NCBI RefSeq assembly: GCF_949987535.1
Contig: NC_080074.1
Coordinates: forward strand, 43,321,641 to 43,385,640
DNA from: Balaenoptera acutorostrata
Taxonomy: Eukaryota; Chordata; Mammalia; Artiodactyla; Balaenopteridae
Length of the DNA: 64,000 nucleotides
Direction: 5' to 3'
Both the position numbers and the translations under genes were made by a program. Below are positions 1 through 10,995 of the stretch, piece after piece (the first letter of the stretch is position 1; each line of letters starts with the position of its first letter). The notes beneath the pieces were generated by a model. The model worked only from the letters and a program-made list of their open reading frames with translations. It searched no databases and was not told the origin of the DNA.

Positions 1-902
1 TATTGCTATAAACTTCCCTCTTAGAACTGCTTTTGCTGCATCCCATAGGCTTTGGGACATCATGTTTTCACTGTTATTTGTTTCTAGGTATTTTTTGATT
101 TCCTCTTTGGTTTCTTCACTGATCTCTTGGTTATTAAGTAGTGTATGGTTTAGCCTCCATGTGTCTGTATTCTTTACAGCTTTTTCCTGTAATTGATATC
201 TAGTCTCATGGAGTTGTGGTCGGAAAAGATAGTTGATATGATTTTAATTTTCTTAAATCTACCAAGGCTTGATTTGTGACCCAAGATATGATCTGTCCTG
301 GAGAAGTTTCCATGAGCACTTGAGAAGAAAGTGTATTCTGCTGTTTTTGGATGGAATGTCCTATAAATATCAATTAAGTCCATCTTGTTAAATGTATCAT
401 TTAAAGCTTGTGTTTCCTTATTTATTTTCATTTTGGATGATCTGTCCACTGGTGAAAGTGGGGTGTTAAAGTCCCCTACTATGATTGTGTTACTGTCGAT
501 TTCCTCTTTTATGGCTGTTAGCATTTGCCTTATGTATTGAGGTGCTCCTATGTTGCGTGCGTAAATATTTGCAGTTGTTATATCTTCTTCTTGGATTGAG
601 GCCTTGATCATTATGTAGTGTCCTTCTTTGTCTCTTGTAATAGTCTTTATTTTAAAGTCTCTTTTGCCTGATATGAGAATCGCTACTCCAGCTTTCTTTT
701 GATTTCCATTTGCATGGAATATCTTTTTCCATCTCCTCACTTTCAGTCTGTATGTGTCCCTAGGTCTGAAGTGGGTCTCTTGTAGGCAGCACATATATGG
801 GTCTTGGCTTTTAATCCATTCATACAGTCTATGTCTTTTGGTTGGAGCATTTAATCCATTTACATTTAAGGTAATTATCGATATGTATGTTCCTATTACC
901 AT
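1..902 (-). pseudogene. L1 ORF2 N-terminal fragment (endonuclease domain), frameshifted
   Basis: ORF2 encodes the L1 endonuclease and reverse transcriptase. A 242-codon frame (902 to 174) covers the whole APE-type endonuclease: LNVNGLN near residues 12-18, QETH with the catalytic Glu at 42, GDFN with Asp 144, and a C-terminal SDH. The frame ends at 174 just after the NYRKK segment, where the other copy in this window reads on; a single-base loss in an A-run is the simplest explanation. Bases 1-173 continue ORF2 homology in another frame. The endonuclease residues are present, but the reverse transcriptase lies outside the window and is out of frame. Confidence 0.9.
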
Positions 903-960
903 TTTCTTTATTGTTTTGGGTTTGTAATTGTAGGTCTTTTCCTTCTCTTGTGTTTCCTGC

Positions 961-1710
961 CTAAAGAAGTTCCTTTAGCATTTGTTGTAAAGCTGGTTTG
1001 GTGGTGCTGGATTCTCTTAGCTTTTGCTTGTCTGTAAAGGTTTTAATTTCTCTGTTGAATCTAAATGAGATTCTTGCTGGGTAGTGTAATCTTGGTTGTA
1101 GGTTTTTCCCTTTCATCACTTTAAATATGTCCTGCCACTCCCTTTTGGCTTGGAGAATTTCTGCTGAACGATCAGCTGTTAACCTTATGGGGATTCCCTT
1201 GTATGTTATTTGTTGTTTTTCCCTTGCTGCTTTTAATATTTTTTCTTTGTATTTAATTTTTGATAGTTTCATTAATATGTGTCTTGGCATGTTTCTCCTT
1301 GGATTTATCCTGTATGGTACTCCCTGTGCTCCCTGGACTTGATTGACTATTTCCTTTCCCGTATTAGAGAAGTTTTCAACTATAATCTCTTCATATATTT
1401 TCTCAGTCCCTTTCTTTTTCTCTTCTACTTCTGAGACCCCTATAATTCGAATGTTGGTGAGTTTAATGTTGTCCCAGAGGTCTGTAAGACTGTCCTCAAT
1501 TCTTTTCATTCTTTTTTCTTTATTCTCCTCTGCAGTAGTTATTTCCACTATTTTATCTTCCAGGTCACTTATCCGTTCTTCTGCCTCAGTTATTCTGCTA
1601 TTGATTCCTTTCAGAGAGTTTTTAATTTCATTTATTGTGTTGTTCATCATTGTTTGTTTGCTCTTTAATTCTTCTAGGTCCTTGTTAAACGTTTCTTGTA
1701 TTTTCTCCAT
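961..1710 (-). pseudogene. L1 ORF1 (RNA-binding chaperone), N-terminus broken
   Basis: ORF1p is the trimeric RNA-binding partner of ORF2p in the L1 RNP. A 249-codon frame starts at an internal Met (MEKIQETFNKDLEELKSK). It shows the heptad-rich coiled coil (residues about 1-75), an RRM-like part containing NIRIIGV, and the basic C-terminal domain, and it ends in LKELL as expected for the family. The normal N-terminus lies upstream, between about 1711 and 1815, but is cut by an in-frame stop just before the internal Met. So this is an ORF1 with its first about 35-50 codons lost. Confidence 0.88.
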
Positions 1711-2477
1711 TCTATTTCAAGATTTTGGATTTACTTTACTATCATTACTCTGAATTCTTTTTCAGGTAGACTGCCTATTTCCTCTTCATTTGTTTTGTCT
1801 GCTGGGTTTTTACCTTGCTCCTCATCTGCTGTGTTTTTCTCTCTCCTCTCATTTTGCTTAACTTACTGTGTTTGTGGTCTCCTTTTCGCAGGCTGCAGGT
1901 TTGTAGTTCCCGTTGTTTTTGGTGTCTGCCCCCAGTGGTTAAGCTTGGTTCAGTGGGTTATGTAGGCTTCCTGGTGGAAGGGACTGGTGCCCGTGTTCTG
2001 GTGGATGAGGCTGGATATTGTCTTTCTGGTGGGCAGGACCACATCCGGTGGTGTGTTTTGGGATGCCTGTGACCTTATGATATTAGGCAGCCTCTCTGCT
2101 AATGGGTGAGGTTGTGTTCTTGTCTTGCTAGTTGATTGGCATAGGGTGTCCTGCACTGTAGCTTGCTGGTCGTTTAGTGGATGCTGGGTCTTAGCGTTGA
2201 GATGGAGATCTCTGGGAGAGCTTTCGCCCTTTGATATTACGTGGAGCCGGGAGGTCTCTGGTGGATGAAGTACTGAACTCAGCTCTCCCACCTCAGAGGC
2301 ACAGGGCTGACATGCGGCCGGAGCACCAAGACCCTCCTGTAGACATGGGAGATATCCAGGAAAACTGAGAAACTCCCTTGTTGTCACGTCTTGAGTGGTA
2401 GTGTTTGGTTGCTCATTGAATAACAAAAGAAGAGCCAGTATAAACTGTAGAGAGATTATAAGAGCAAACACGTATTT

Positions 2478-2605
2478 AGTGCTTTCTCTGTGCCAAGCTC
2501 TGGGATAAGCACTTTTCATATATTAACTTATTTAATTCTCCTAATAACCCTATGATTTAGTTACTATTCCCATCATTTCCATTTTACTGATAAAGAAACT
2601 AAGGC
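2478..2605 (-). mobile_element. MIR SINE fragment
   Basis: Minus-strand MIR: the order 'tgccaagctctgggataagc', 'taacttatttaattctcc', 'cattttactgataaagaaac' matches the reverse complement of the MIR core and 3' part. Ancient tRNA-derived SINE mobilised by L2; diverged, with no TSD visible. Confidence 0.75.
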
Positions 2606-2607
2606 AG

Positions 2608-3624
2608 AGTCATTTATTCAACTAATATTTAGTGAGTCTCTACTATGATCTGATACGGGCTTAAGAATTAGGAATACATCTAAGCATCCCTGACTTCATA
2701 GAATTTACCATCTAGTGGTAAGAGGAAAAAAAAAACTATAAATGTATAAATTATATAGTAAGTTAGAAAGTGGTAAGTGATACCAAAAAAAGTAAAGCAT
2801 TAAGGAAGGAAAGGGTTCTGTGTATGTTTGTGTGCATGTGTGGATGTGCAGCTTAAAGTAAAGGATGATGGACAGTGAAAGCCTCACTGAGAAGGTGACT
2901 TTTGAGCAAAAGATTGAGGGAGATAAAGAGAGACCCGGTAAACCCCTGGGAGAAGATCATGCCACAAAGAGTAAACTGCCAAGTGCAAAAGCCCCAAGGA
3001 GGTACCTGCAGTGTAGCAGACAAAGCAGTGAGGCCCTCTTGGGTGGAGTGAAGCAAGTAAGTATTTTGGGGAGGAATAGAAGAGGTCAGAAAAATAGCTG
3101 GATTCCGTGGGCTTTGCAGACATTAAATTTTATGGAGCTGAGAAGCCTTTGGAAGGTTTTGAGCAGAGAAATTATATGATTTGACTTGTGCTGTAAAAAT
3201 ATCATCTGGATGTTATATTAAGAATAGACTGTGTGTGGGCAGGCAGTAGATGGGGTGCTGGTAGGTTAGGGCAGGAACCAGAGAGATGAGATAGGAGGCA
3301 AATTATAATAAGCTGGGGGTTCTGGAGACTATTAACAATAACATGGAGAGTAATGAGAGGAGGTTGAACCAGTGTAGCTGCGCTGGAGGTGGTGAGAATC
3401 ATCAGATTCTGAGAATATTTTGAAGGTGGAATCCCTAGGATTTGCTAATAGATTGGATATGAGATAGAAAGAAGAGTAAGAATGACTCCAAACTTTTTGG
3501 CCTGACTTACTGGAAGGGTGAGGTTGGCATTGACTGACATTGGGGGAGACTTAGAGAAGAGCAGGATTGCTACGATCAGGAGTTCAGTTTCTATATGTTA
3601 GGTTTGACATGATGACAAGACATC
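2608..3624 (-). mobile_element. L2 LINE fossil, 3' part (3' UTR and end of ORF)
   Basis: Reverse complement of the L2 3' end. It opens with the typical 'ttattcaactaatattta' end and continues through the 'gcctcactgagaaggtgact' region into C-terminal ORF2 sequence (for example 'gactccaaactttttggcct'). It is continuous with 4125-4806: the two halves join exactly when the MLT1 LTR at 3625-4124 is removed. Many stops and indels; an old fossil. Confidence 0.85.
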
Positions 3625-4124
3625 TGTGGCAGGCAGGACAATGGCTCCCTAAAAGGGGTCATCCAGATCCTAATTCCTGGAACCCGTGACTATGTTTGGT
3701 TACATGGCAAAGAGGAGTTAAGGTAGCAGATGGAATTAAAGTTGCTAATTAGCTGACCTTAAGCTAGCATTATCCAGGTGGGCTCAATGTAATCACAAGT
3801 CTTTAAATGTGGAAGAGGGAGACAGAGGAGTCAGTGTCAGAGTGATGCAGTGTGAGAAAGATTTGACTGGCCGTTGTTGGCTTTGAAGACAGAAATCGCC
3901 ACGGGCAAAGGAATGCGAGCAGTCTCTAAAAGTTGGAAAAGGCAAGATAATGGATTCTCTCCTTAGAGCCTCTAGAAAGAAATGCCACCCTGCTGACACC
4001 TTGACTGTAGACCAGCGAGACCCGTGTTGGACTTCTGACCTCCAGAAATGTAAGGTAATGAATTTGTGTTGTTTCAAGCCACTGTGTTTGTGATAATTTG
4101 TTGCAACAGCAAAAGGATTATATA
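3625..4124 (+). mobile_element. Solo MLT1-type LTR (ERVL-MaLR) inserted in L2
   Basis: About 500 bp LTR, starting tgtggcaggcaggac and ending near aaaggattatata. It contains the MLT1 hallmarks 'taattcctggaacccgtgac', 'ctgctgacaccttgact' and a degraded end 'gttgtttcaagccactgtgt'. A 5-bp TSD acatc flanks it (3620-3624 and 4125-4129), as expected for this superfamily. Removing the LTR restores collinear L2. No internal retroviral sequence is left, so it is a solo LTR. Confidence 0.85.
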
Positions 4125-4806
4125 ACATCCAAGTGGAGCTATCTGGTAGGCAGCTGGATATAAATGTCTGAATTTTGGGTAGAGGTCCAGGATGGGGATA
4201 TAAATTTGGAGTTATTGATGATACTTAAAACTAGGAGACCTGATGGGATCGAGGAAGTCAGTACAGACAGAGAAGAGAAGAGGGGAGGGAAGATGAAGGG
4301 GAGGGGAAAAGGCAAGGACTGAGCTTGGAGGAGCTCTGATATTAAGAGATCAAGAAGATGAGAAGGAGCCAGCAAAGGAGACCTGGAAGGAGAAGCTAGT
4401 GAGGTAGGAGGACAACCAGGTGTGTATGCTGCCTGGAAGCCAGAAAAATGAAGTGTTTCAAGGAGAAGGGGGTGATGATACATGTCAAATGCTGCCGATG
4501 GGTCAGGTAAGATGGAGATGGGGAATGAATGGATCGTTGGATTGAGCAATGTAAAGGTTATTGGTGACCTTGACAAGAGCAGTTTGAGCAGAGTGGAGTG
4601 GGCTAAAACCTTTCGGAGTAGATTTTAGCAAGAACAGGAAGACTGGAATTGAAGACAGTGAGTATAGACTCCTTTTTGAAAGAGTTTTGTTATAAAAATG
4701 AGCTGAGAGTGAGATAGCTGGAAATGAAAGAGCACTGTTTGGGAGTGAGAGAAATAACAACATATCTGTGTTTTAATGAGAATGATCCAGCAGAGAGGAT
4801 CAGAGA
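4125..4806 (-). mobile_element. L2 LINE fossil, reverse transcriptase region
   Basis: Continuation of the L2 split by the MLT1 LTR. Minus-strand translation gives recognisable L2 reverse transcriptase stretches such as LVKVTNNLYIAQSND and, in another frame, DPSAAFDMYHHPLLLETLHF, the degraded counterpart of the D-S-A-A-F-D motif. Frames alternate, so at least one frameshift separates the pieces. No coding capacity remains. Confidence 0.88.
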
Positions 4807-4854
4807 GGTTAGGTCTCTAGCTCAAGGTCATGTGACCGTGTAGAGCAGAGATGA

Positions 4855-5030
4855 ATTGTCCCAGCTGAGGGCCAAGCCCATCCCCAGAAGCGGAGCCACT
4901 TACCTAACCCAGCAGCTGACCACACACTCATGAGTGAGCCCAGCCAAGACCAGCTTAATAATGCTTGCAGTTTTAATCTACTGAGTTTATGGGTGGCTGT
5001 TATGGTAAAAGAAAAAGATAACTGGTATTG
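4855..5030 (+). mobile_element. Probable 3' part of an old MaLR-type LTR
   Basis: The string 'ccagctgagggccaagccc', followed by 'gagtgagcccagccaagacc' and an ending like 'gttttaatctactgagttta', resembles the 3' half of the LTR at 50495-51034. It is short and diverged, and its edges are uncertain. Confidence 0.42.
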
Positions 5031-5202
5031 GGTCAAATTAGTTACAAGTGTTTGGGGTACACATGACCACCTAAGTTCAAGATCATAGCTGACTAATATA
5101 TGCCAGGGGTATTATTAGTTTCATTATAATGAGATTGTAAGAGATCTTTTGCTCTCAAAGGTCTGCCCAGGTACAATAATGTATATTTTACCCTAAATTT
5201 CT

Positions 5203-5543
5203 TTTTTTTTTTTAATTTATTTAATTAATTAATTTATTTATAGCTGCATTGGGTCTTTGTTGCTGCACACGGGCTTTCTCTAGTTGCGGCGAGTGGGGGC
5301 TACTCTTTGTTGTGGTGCGCGGGCTTCTCGTTGCGGTGGCTTCTCTTGTTGCGGAGCACAGGCTCTAGGTGCCTGGGCTTCAGTAGTTGTGGCTCCCGGG
5401 CTCTAGAGTGCAGGCTCAGTAGTGTGACGCACAGGCTTAGTTGCTCCACGGCATGTGGGATCTTCCTGGACCAGGGCTCGAACCAGTGTCCCCTGCATTG
5501 GCAGGTGGATTCTTAACCACTGTGCCACCAGGGGAGCCCTTTG
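5203..5543 (-). mobile_element. CHR-type SINE, long form A
   Basis: tRNA-derived SINE with a poly-T/AT-rich start on this strand (its A-tail) and the tRNA-like head at the right end (…accaggggagccc). The Pol III B-box-like ggctcgaacc is present in reverse orientation. Form A is recognised by 'ggctctag' and 'ttcagtagttgtgg' in the body. A perfect 10-bp TSD ctaaatttct (5193-5202, 5544-5553) marks L1-mediated insertion. Confidence 0.95.
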
Positions 5544-5834
5544 CTAAATTTCTAATTTCCTTTTTCACTTGAAAAAAAAATAGGAACGTAATCACCTTCA
5601 GCAACTTATTTACAACATGAAAATTGATATATCTTTCTCTCAATAGGTGGCAAAATAAGAATAAATAACACTATCACTGTTCTCTGAATGCTTGTCTAGA
5701 CAACACCAAGTAACTGCTTTTTCTTGTCCTAATATGCCATAATTTAAATTTTTTACACTTTGCTTTCATTTCTTTGATAAAATCATGGGGGAATAGTTTG
5801 TAACTCAAATGTATTTTATTTGAAAAGATCATTT

Positions 5835-5955
5835 TCCTATGTTAGCTTGATTGTGATGATTATTTCACAATGTATACATATGTTGAAACATCAAGTTGTA
5901 TGTCTTAAATATATACAATTTTTATTTGTCAGTTATACCTCAATAAAGACAGGAA
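5835..5955 (+). mobile_element. Old L1 (L1M-type) 3' UTR end
   Basis: 'tatttcacaatgtatacata', then 'catcaagttgtatg' and 'tatacctcaataaagac' is the classic 3' terminus of old mammalian L1M elements in sense orientation, with its AATAAA signal at 5942-5947. An A-rich tract (about 6000-6040) follows shortly after. Severely 5'-truncated. Confidence 0.68.
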
Positions 5956-6059
5956 AAAAAGAAAATAAATTTTGGTTCTTCAAAATGAATTCACCAGGAA
6001 AAAAAAAAAAAAAAAAGAAGGAAGAAAGAAAACGAAAGCATCATTTTCCAAAGCCTTAA

Positions 6060-7029
6060 CTGGACTTAGCACTGACCCACAAGTAATTGTCTGCACGATT
6101 ACTTTTAGGTTATTATGACTTTGGTGCAAGAAAAATTGCGATGGCTATAAACTCATCAGCTTTTAGCTTTAGCTGTTAAGATCTAGAAATAGAAGCTAGG
6201 AATAAATTTCTTCTTGATGAATCCATTCCTTTTCTCAAAAAGTCTAGATCGAGGAGACCAGAAGTATAAGTGAGTTAGGAGCAAAACCTTCTTTTGCAGC
6301 ACTTATGCCTTTTAGTGAGTCTCTAAGCACAGAACATCTTGCCTTGTATTCATTCCTCTTTTCCGTCTTTCCTGTGGAGTAAGGATATTGTGGTTCTCCT
6401 TAGGGTCATGATCCCCATGGCCTCCCTTCTCTCTCCTCCCCCATTACCCTCACAATCCCATATCAGAGGAATAGGAAGCACTATGCCTTTGCTGGTGCTT
6501 TCTTTGTGTAAGTCTAGTAATTCCTAGTTTTACCAGAATTTATATTCTTCACCAGACTGCATCGCCAGTCTGTGTGTACCTTTGATGTAAGATACTGTTT
6601 GAGGCCTATACTTTGCAGATTAGGTAAGATGTATACCTGGTTTCCTACAGACATGGGACAGAAATTTGCAAGTTTAAAATCTAAGAAATGCGTTTGCCCA
6701 AAGGCATAGTGATGTGTTAATAACCGTTCCTGTCCACAGAGGTTTTTGAGTCACTTTGGCTCTATCATTATACAATGACTTTTCTCTGGCATATCAGGAA
6801 GCATTTAAGAGAGGGCAACTTTGTTCATGACTCTATATGGCAGATGATGGAGAAATCATTGCTGTGGAGGGGTCTTGATTAGAATTAAGGGAGCTATTCT
6901 GAACTTGACATCCACTGTAGAGCCTAACTGGATATCTCTTCCACATTTGGTCTCCAGGTATTAAGCACTTACTTACATTAAGCATTTCCTTGTCTATATC
7001 ATAGGGTGTCAACCAGCACTTCTATAGAA
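6060..7029. other. No gene or repeat recognised
   Basis: AT-rich single-copy-looking sequence with stops in all frames except short chance ORFs. I see no splice-flanked exon, RNA gene or repeat I can name. Confidence 0.6.
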
Positions 7030-7095
7030 ATAATAGTTGTATTGAACACATATGCCAGGAAATATTCGAAGACCTTTGTATACATTACCTCCTAA
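7030..7095 (-). mobile_element. Possible MIR remnant
   Basis: 'atgccaggaaatattcgaag' followed by 'acctttgtatacattacctc' resembles the MIR minus-strand core. Short and weak. The following 7096-7639 shows nothing else recognisable. Confidence 0.38.
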
Positions 7096-7639
7096 GATGG
7101 GAATTTGAATGCACAAAGCAGTTGAATTTCACACATATTAATTTTTAAAATTTCTTAGACATAAAAACAGTCTTCAAAGTTCTTAAAGGTCATTTTGTCA
7201 TAGAATAAAAAGCAAATATATGACTTGGAGAAGTACTGAAAGAGAAACAAGCACTCTGAAATGTGTTTCTGTTAAAGCAATCAGTTGGGTCATAGGAAGG
7301 CCAAACAAGAAAGCATGACAGGGAGTAATGCAGCAATTGGACAGCCATGAAAGAAGGGAATTTTGGCAAAGGCAAGGTGTGATCTTGAAACAGAAGAGAT
7401 GGAAATCATAATGAAACCACAGCTACATGCAGTAATGTAGCTTTTTTTCTTTTTCTTTTTAAGTTGTGGCTTGAGTGTAGCTGAGTTTTAAAACCATGTG
7501 GCTAAGAAAATGCTGGCGCTAACTTATATCTTTCTTATGAAGTGTATGACGCCAAACAAATTGCATAGTTTCCAGGAATGGTGGAATTAGCATAGTCATG
7601 TGCCCCAGGACAGGGGGAGAACTTTGGGATGAAAAAGTG

Positions 7640-8042
7640 TATTAAATATCTATCACTGCATAACAGATTACCCCAACATTTAGCAACTTAAGGCAACAGA
7701 AATATTTACATTATCTCATATAATTTCTAAGGGTTCAGAACCCAAGAACAGCTTAGCCAAATGGTTCTGGCTCTTGAAGTTGCAGTCAAGCTGCCATCTT
7801 CTGAAAGCTTGACTGAGGCTTTGAGGAGAATCCACTTCCAGATGCATTCACATTGCTGTTGGCACAAGACTTCAATTTCTCACCTTTTATTTTTATAACC
7901 TAATCTAGAAAGTGACAGTTACTTCTGCTGTATGCTAATGATCAAGCAGACCAACTGTAGTAAGATCTGACTGGCTACTACACAGCGTGTGACTATCAGG
8001 AGATGGACTGTGGGAGGCCATCTAGGAGCTGGCTTTGTTTAT
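7640..8042 (-). mobile_element. Old LTR, MaLR/ERVL type
   Basis: Begins 'tatctatcactgcataacag' and runs through 'ggttctggctcttgaagttg', 'agcttgactgaggctttgag' and 'gggaggccatctaggagctg'. This order is typical of a mammalian MaLR-like LTR read from its 3' end. I cannot fix the exact subfamily or a TSD. Confidence 0.58.
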
Positions 8043-8149
8043 GGTTTATTTTCATAAAAAGTCATTTGGCCCTTCCAGTTAATGAGCCAGCATCTGCTCA
8101 TACACCTACATCCTTTTGGGTTACACAAATTGTAATCACAGGAATTTGG

Positions 8150-8215
8150 AGCTGGAAGAGACTGTAGAGATGATCTTCTAACCCAATCTTTGTTTTCTTC
8201 TGAGATTCATCAGGA
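8150..8215 (+). mobile_element. Possible MIR-family remnant
   Basis: 'ggagctggaagagactgtag' followed by 'agatgatcttctaacccaat' resembles the head of a MIR3-like SINE. Short, with low support. Confidence 0.35.
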
Positions 8216-8238
8216 TGGAGTAGGGAAAATAAAGCTCA

Positions 8239-8513
8239 GGGGACTTCTCTGGTGGTGCAGTGGTTAAGACTCCACGCTCCCACTGCAGGGGGCCCGGGTT
8301 CAATCCCTGATCAGGGAACTAGATCTCACATGTATGCCACAACTAAGAGTTTGCATGCCGCAACTAAGAGTTCTCATGCCACAACTAAGGAGCCCACGTG
8401 CTGCAACTAAGGAGCCAGGTGAGCCACAACTAAGGAGCCCACCTGCTGCAACTAAGACCCAGTGCAACCAAATAAATAAAATAAATAAATATTTTAAAAA
8501 ATAAATAAATGAA
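8239..8513 (+). mobile_element. CHR-type SINE, short-type head with repeated body motifs
   Basis: Head ggggacttctctggtggtgcagtgg (A-box-like) and gggttcaatcc (B-box-like) are followed by several copies of a roughly 20-bp motif based on 'gccacaactaagga', then an (aaat)n tail. The repeated body makes it longer than the other short-type copies. The TSD is not clear; aagctcagg before and aagcttgga after match imperfectly. Confidence 0.9.
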
Positions 8514-9107
8514 GCTTGGAATACATAAATGACTTGCCCCAAACCACCCTCCCCTCCAAGAGCTGATTCAAAATTTTATCTTTAGACCTGTCAGTACCTT
8601 TTTATAAAGTATCTGAATCCACGATTTTTTGTTTATGATTTATTTTACTGATAAATCACAAGAACCCAAATGTTTAATTTTTACGAGCCCAGATTCATTC
8701 AAGTCAATGTTCTTTTCTTTTTTTTTTTTTAATTTCTAAAAAAAATGTATTGAATGTTATTTTTTGCCCAATACATGTTAGAAACTGGGTACACTGTTTA
8801 AAATAAGAGAAAAAAAAAATCCCTCTTCTAATGAAGCCTACAGTCTATTGGAGGGAGAAGATATATTTAACAGGTATTGAAATAGGTGCTATATAGGACA
8901 CAAAAATGAGAAAAATATCCTTGTTCTAAGAGGCTTAAAATCTAGTACAATTAATATTAGAATTATGTGTACAAGATGCTAATTGGCATAATTTAACTTT
9001 TCACATGACTGATCTCATGGCACTAGTGTTAAGCTAAAAGTCTTTGTGGCTCTGGTGGTGTTAGCTGGATTTGCTGGCAGTCAAGCTGGGTCTATGTTAC
9101 TTTAATG
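8514..9107. other. Mostly unassigned sequence
   Basis: A/T-rich sequence with homopolymer runs near 8707 and 8808. 'ctacagtctattggagggag' near 8840 is faintly L2-like, but not enough to call. No gene seen. Confidence 0.5.
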
Positions 9108-9232
9108 TGTTTACATTTGTTTACTGAAGTACAATGGATTTACAAGATTATACTAGTTTTGTTACCGACCAGGGTTCTTGGCTTTCTTAATCAATAGAAA
9201 TTGATAAGAGGCCAGACAAATACAGGCAAGGC

Positions 9233-9238
9233 TTTATT
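9233..9238 (-). terminator. Polyadenylation signal of the solo LTR
   Basis: AATAAA on the minus strand within cacaataaagccttgcc, at the position expected for the R region of a simple retroviral LTR. Confidence 0.55.
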
Positions 9239-9323
9239 GTGACTGGTGCTACAGCAGGAGGGAGTGAAAACAAGTAACAGGTTCCCTTGTTCCTCTCTTG
9301 CTGAGGGGGCGGTGAGCTGGTTC

Positions 9324-9332
9324 CTTATATGG
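9324..9332 (-). promoter_or_regulatory. TATA-like box of the solo LTR
   Basis: Reverse complement catataagg, in a GC-richer context, 86-99 bp upstream of the AATAAA signal. It fits the U3 promoter of the LTR. Activity is unknown. Confidence 0.5.
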
Positions 9333-10370
9333 GGTGAGGGTAGGGGTGGGTCCAGGGGTCGGGTTGGAAGGGTGACTTAGGTGGTCTGCCCACCCCCTTG
9401 GTGGCGCTGTATGCAGGGTGCGTGTGCAGCACCCTGCTTTTGCTCCCATGCCCTGCTTTTGCTGGGTTTTTGGTCTTTTTGTATCTTGTTCCTAATTTGC
9501 CCCAACTGTGCATGCACACAGTTATTTTTAGTCCCTTATAGTTTCTCTGTATTTCGTTGCTGGAAGAGACGTTTGTCCAGGTGCAAGCACTGTAGCAAAG
9601 GGTCCTAGGTCCCAGCCTGTCTCAGTTTCAGGTGTATAGCATAGTGATTCAGTACTTTTACAGATTATACTTCATTAAAAGTTATTACAAGATAATGGCT
9701 GTAATTCCTTGTGCTATACAATATGTCCTTGTTGCTTATCTGTTTTATACATGATAATTTGTATGTCTTAATCCCATACCCCTAATTTGCCCTCCTCCCT
9801 TCTCTCTCCCCTTTGGTAACCACTAGTTTGTTTTCTATATCTGTGAATCTGTTCCTGTTTTGCATAAACACTCATTTGTAACATTTTTAAGATTCCATAT
9901 ATAAGTGATATTGTACAGTATTTATCTTTCTCTGTCTGACTTAGTTCACTAAGCATAATATTCTGTAGGTGCATCTATGTTGCTGCAAATGGCATAATTT
10001 CAGTATATCACAACTTCTTTATCTTCTTTATCCATTTGTCTGTGATGGGCATTTAGGTTGCTTCCATATCTTAGCTATTGTAAATAGTGCTGCTATGATC
10101 ATTGGAGTACATGTATCTTTTCAAATTAGTGTTTGTTTTCATTTTTTCCCCTGATATATACTGAGGAGTGGAATTGCTGGCTCATATGGTAATTCTATTT
10201 TTAGTTTTTTAAGGAACCTCCATACTGTTTTCCATGGTGGCTGTACCAATTTATATTCCCACCAACAGTGCAGGAGGATTCCTTTTTCTCCACATCCTCA
10301 CCAACATTTGTTATTTGCAAACTTTTTGATGATAACCATTCTGACAGGTGTGAGGTGATATTTCATTGTT

Positions 10371-10658
10371 TTGTTTTGTTTTGTTTTTTATTCTTGGCTG
10401 TGTTGGGTCTTCGTTTCTGTGTGAGGGCTTTCTCTAGTTGCGGCAAGTGGGGGCCACTCTTCATTGCGGTGCGTGGGCCTCTCACTGTCGTGGCCTCTCT
10501 TGTTGCAGAGCACAGGCTCCAGACACGCAGGCTCAGTAATTGTGGCTCACGGGGCCAGTTGCTCCATGGCATGTGGGATCTTCCCAGACCAGGGCTCGAA
10601 CCCGTGTCCCCTGCATTGGCAGGCAGATTCTCAACCACTGCGCCACCAGGGAAGCCCC
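10371..10658 (-). mobile_element. CHR-type SINE, form B, nested in L1
   Basis: Form B is marked by 'gtctggagcctgtgct' and 'gagaggccacgacagtga'-like segments, read on the minus strand. TSD ttcattgtt (10362-10370, 10659-10667). The tail shows as (ttttg)n. It splits the L1 sequence between 'gtgaggtgatatttcattg' and 'ttgttttgatttgc'. Confidence 0.95.
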
Positions 10659-10995
10659 TTCATTGTTGTTTTGATTTGCAATTCTTGAATAATTAGTGCT
10701 ATGGAACATCTTTTCATGTGCCTGTTAGCCATCTGTATGTCTTCTTTGGAAAAATGTCTATCAGATCTTCTGCCCATTTTTTGACTGGGTTGTTTGTTTG
10801 TTTTTGTTTTTTTTTAATATTGAGTTGTATGAGCTGTTTATATTTTTGAATATTAACCCCTTATCAGTCATATCATTTGCAAGTATTTTCTCCCATTCTG
10901 TAGGTTGTCTTTTTGTTTTTGTTGATGGTTTCCTTTGCTATGCAAAGGTTTTAAGTTTAATTAGATCCCATTTGTTTATTTTAAAATTTTATTTC

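Larger units (their letters stand above)
1..2414 (-). mobile_element. L1 LINE, 5' part, minus strand, degraded
   Basis: Autonomous non-LTR retrotransposon of the cetartiodactyl L1 type. On the minus strand it reads 5' UTR (about 2414 to 1816), ORF1 (to 961) and the start of ORF2 (902 to 1), then leaves the window on the left. Homology to the second L1 at 58-64 kb is obvious in ORF1 and ORF2. The 5' boundary near 2414 is inferred from where L1-like sequence gives way to a MIR-bearing segment, so the 5' UTR may be truncated. Stops and frameshifts in both ORFs mean it cannot move by itself. No TSD can be tested because the 3' end is outside. Confidence 0.92.
9160..9624 (-). mobile_element. Solo LTR of an endogenous retrovirus (ERV1-like)
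   Basis: A 465-bp element with terminal tg…ca and a perfect 4-bp TSD gttt (9156-9159, 9625-9628), inserted in the L1 3' UTR so that excision restores ctagtttcagg. Read on the minus strand it has a TATA-like catataagg (about 9324-9332) and an AATAAA signal (9233-9238) about 90 bp downstream, the spacing of a U3-R layout. A 4-bp duplication is usual for class I (gamma-like) ERVs; this is inference. No gag, pol or env sequence is present, so it arose by LTR-LTR recombination. Confidence 0.85.

Noticed and set aside
10268..10696. 142-codon plus ORF, and similar 60-158-codon ORFs at 13121, 17620, 31021, 42295, 45808 and elsewhere
   Set aside because: They are translations of CHR SINEs on one strand or the other, with the same peptides recurring at each SINE. 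Not genes.
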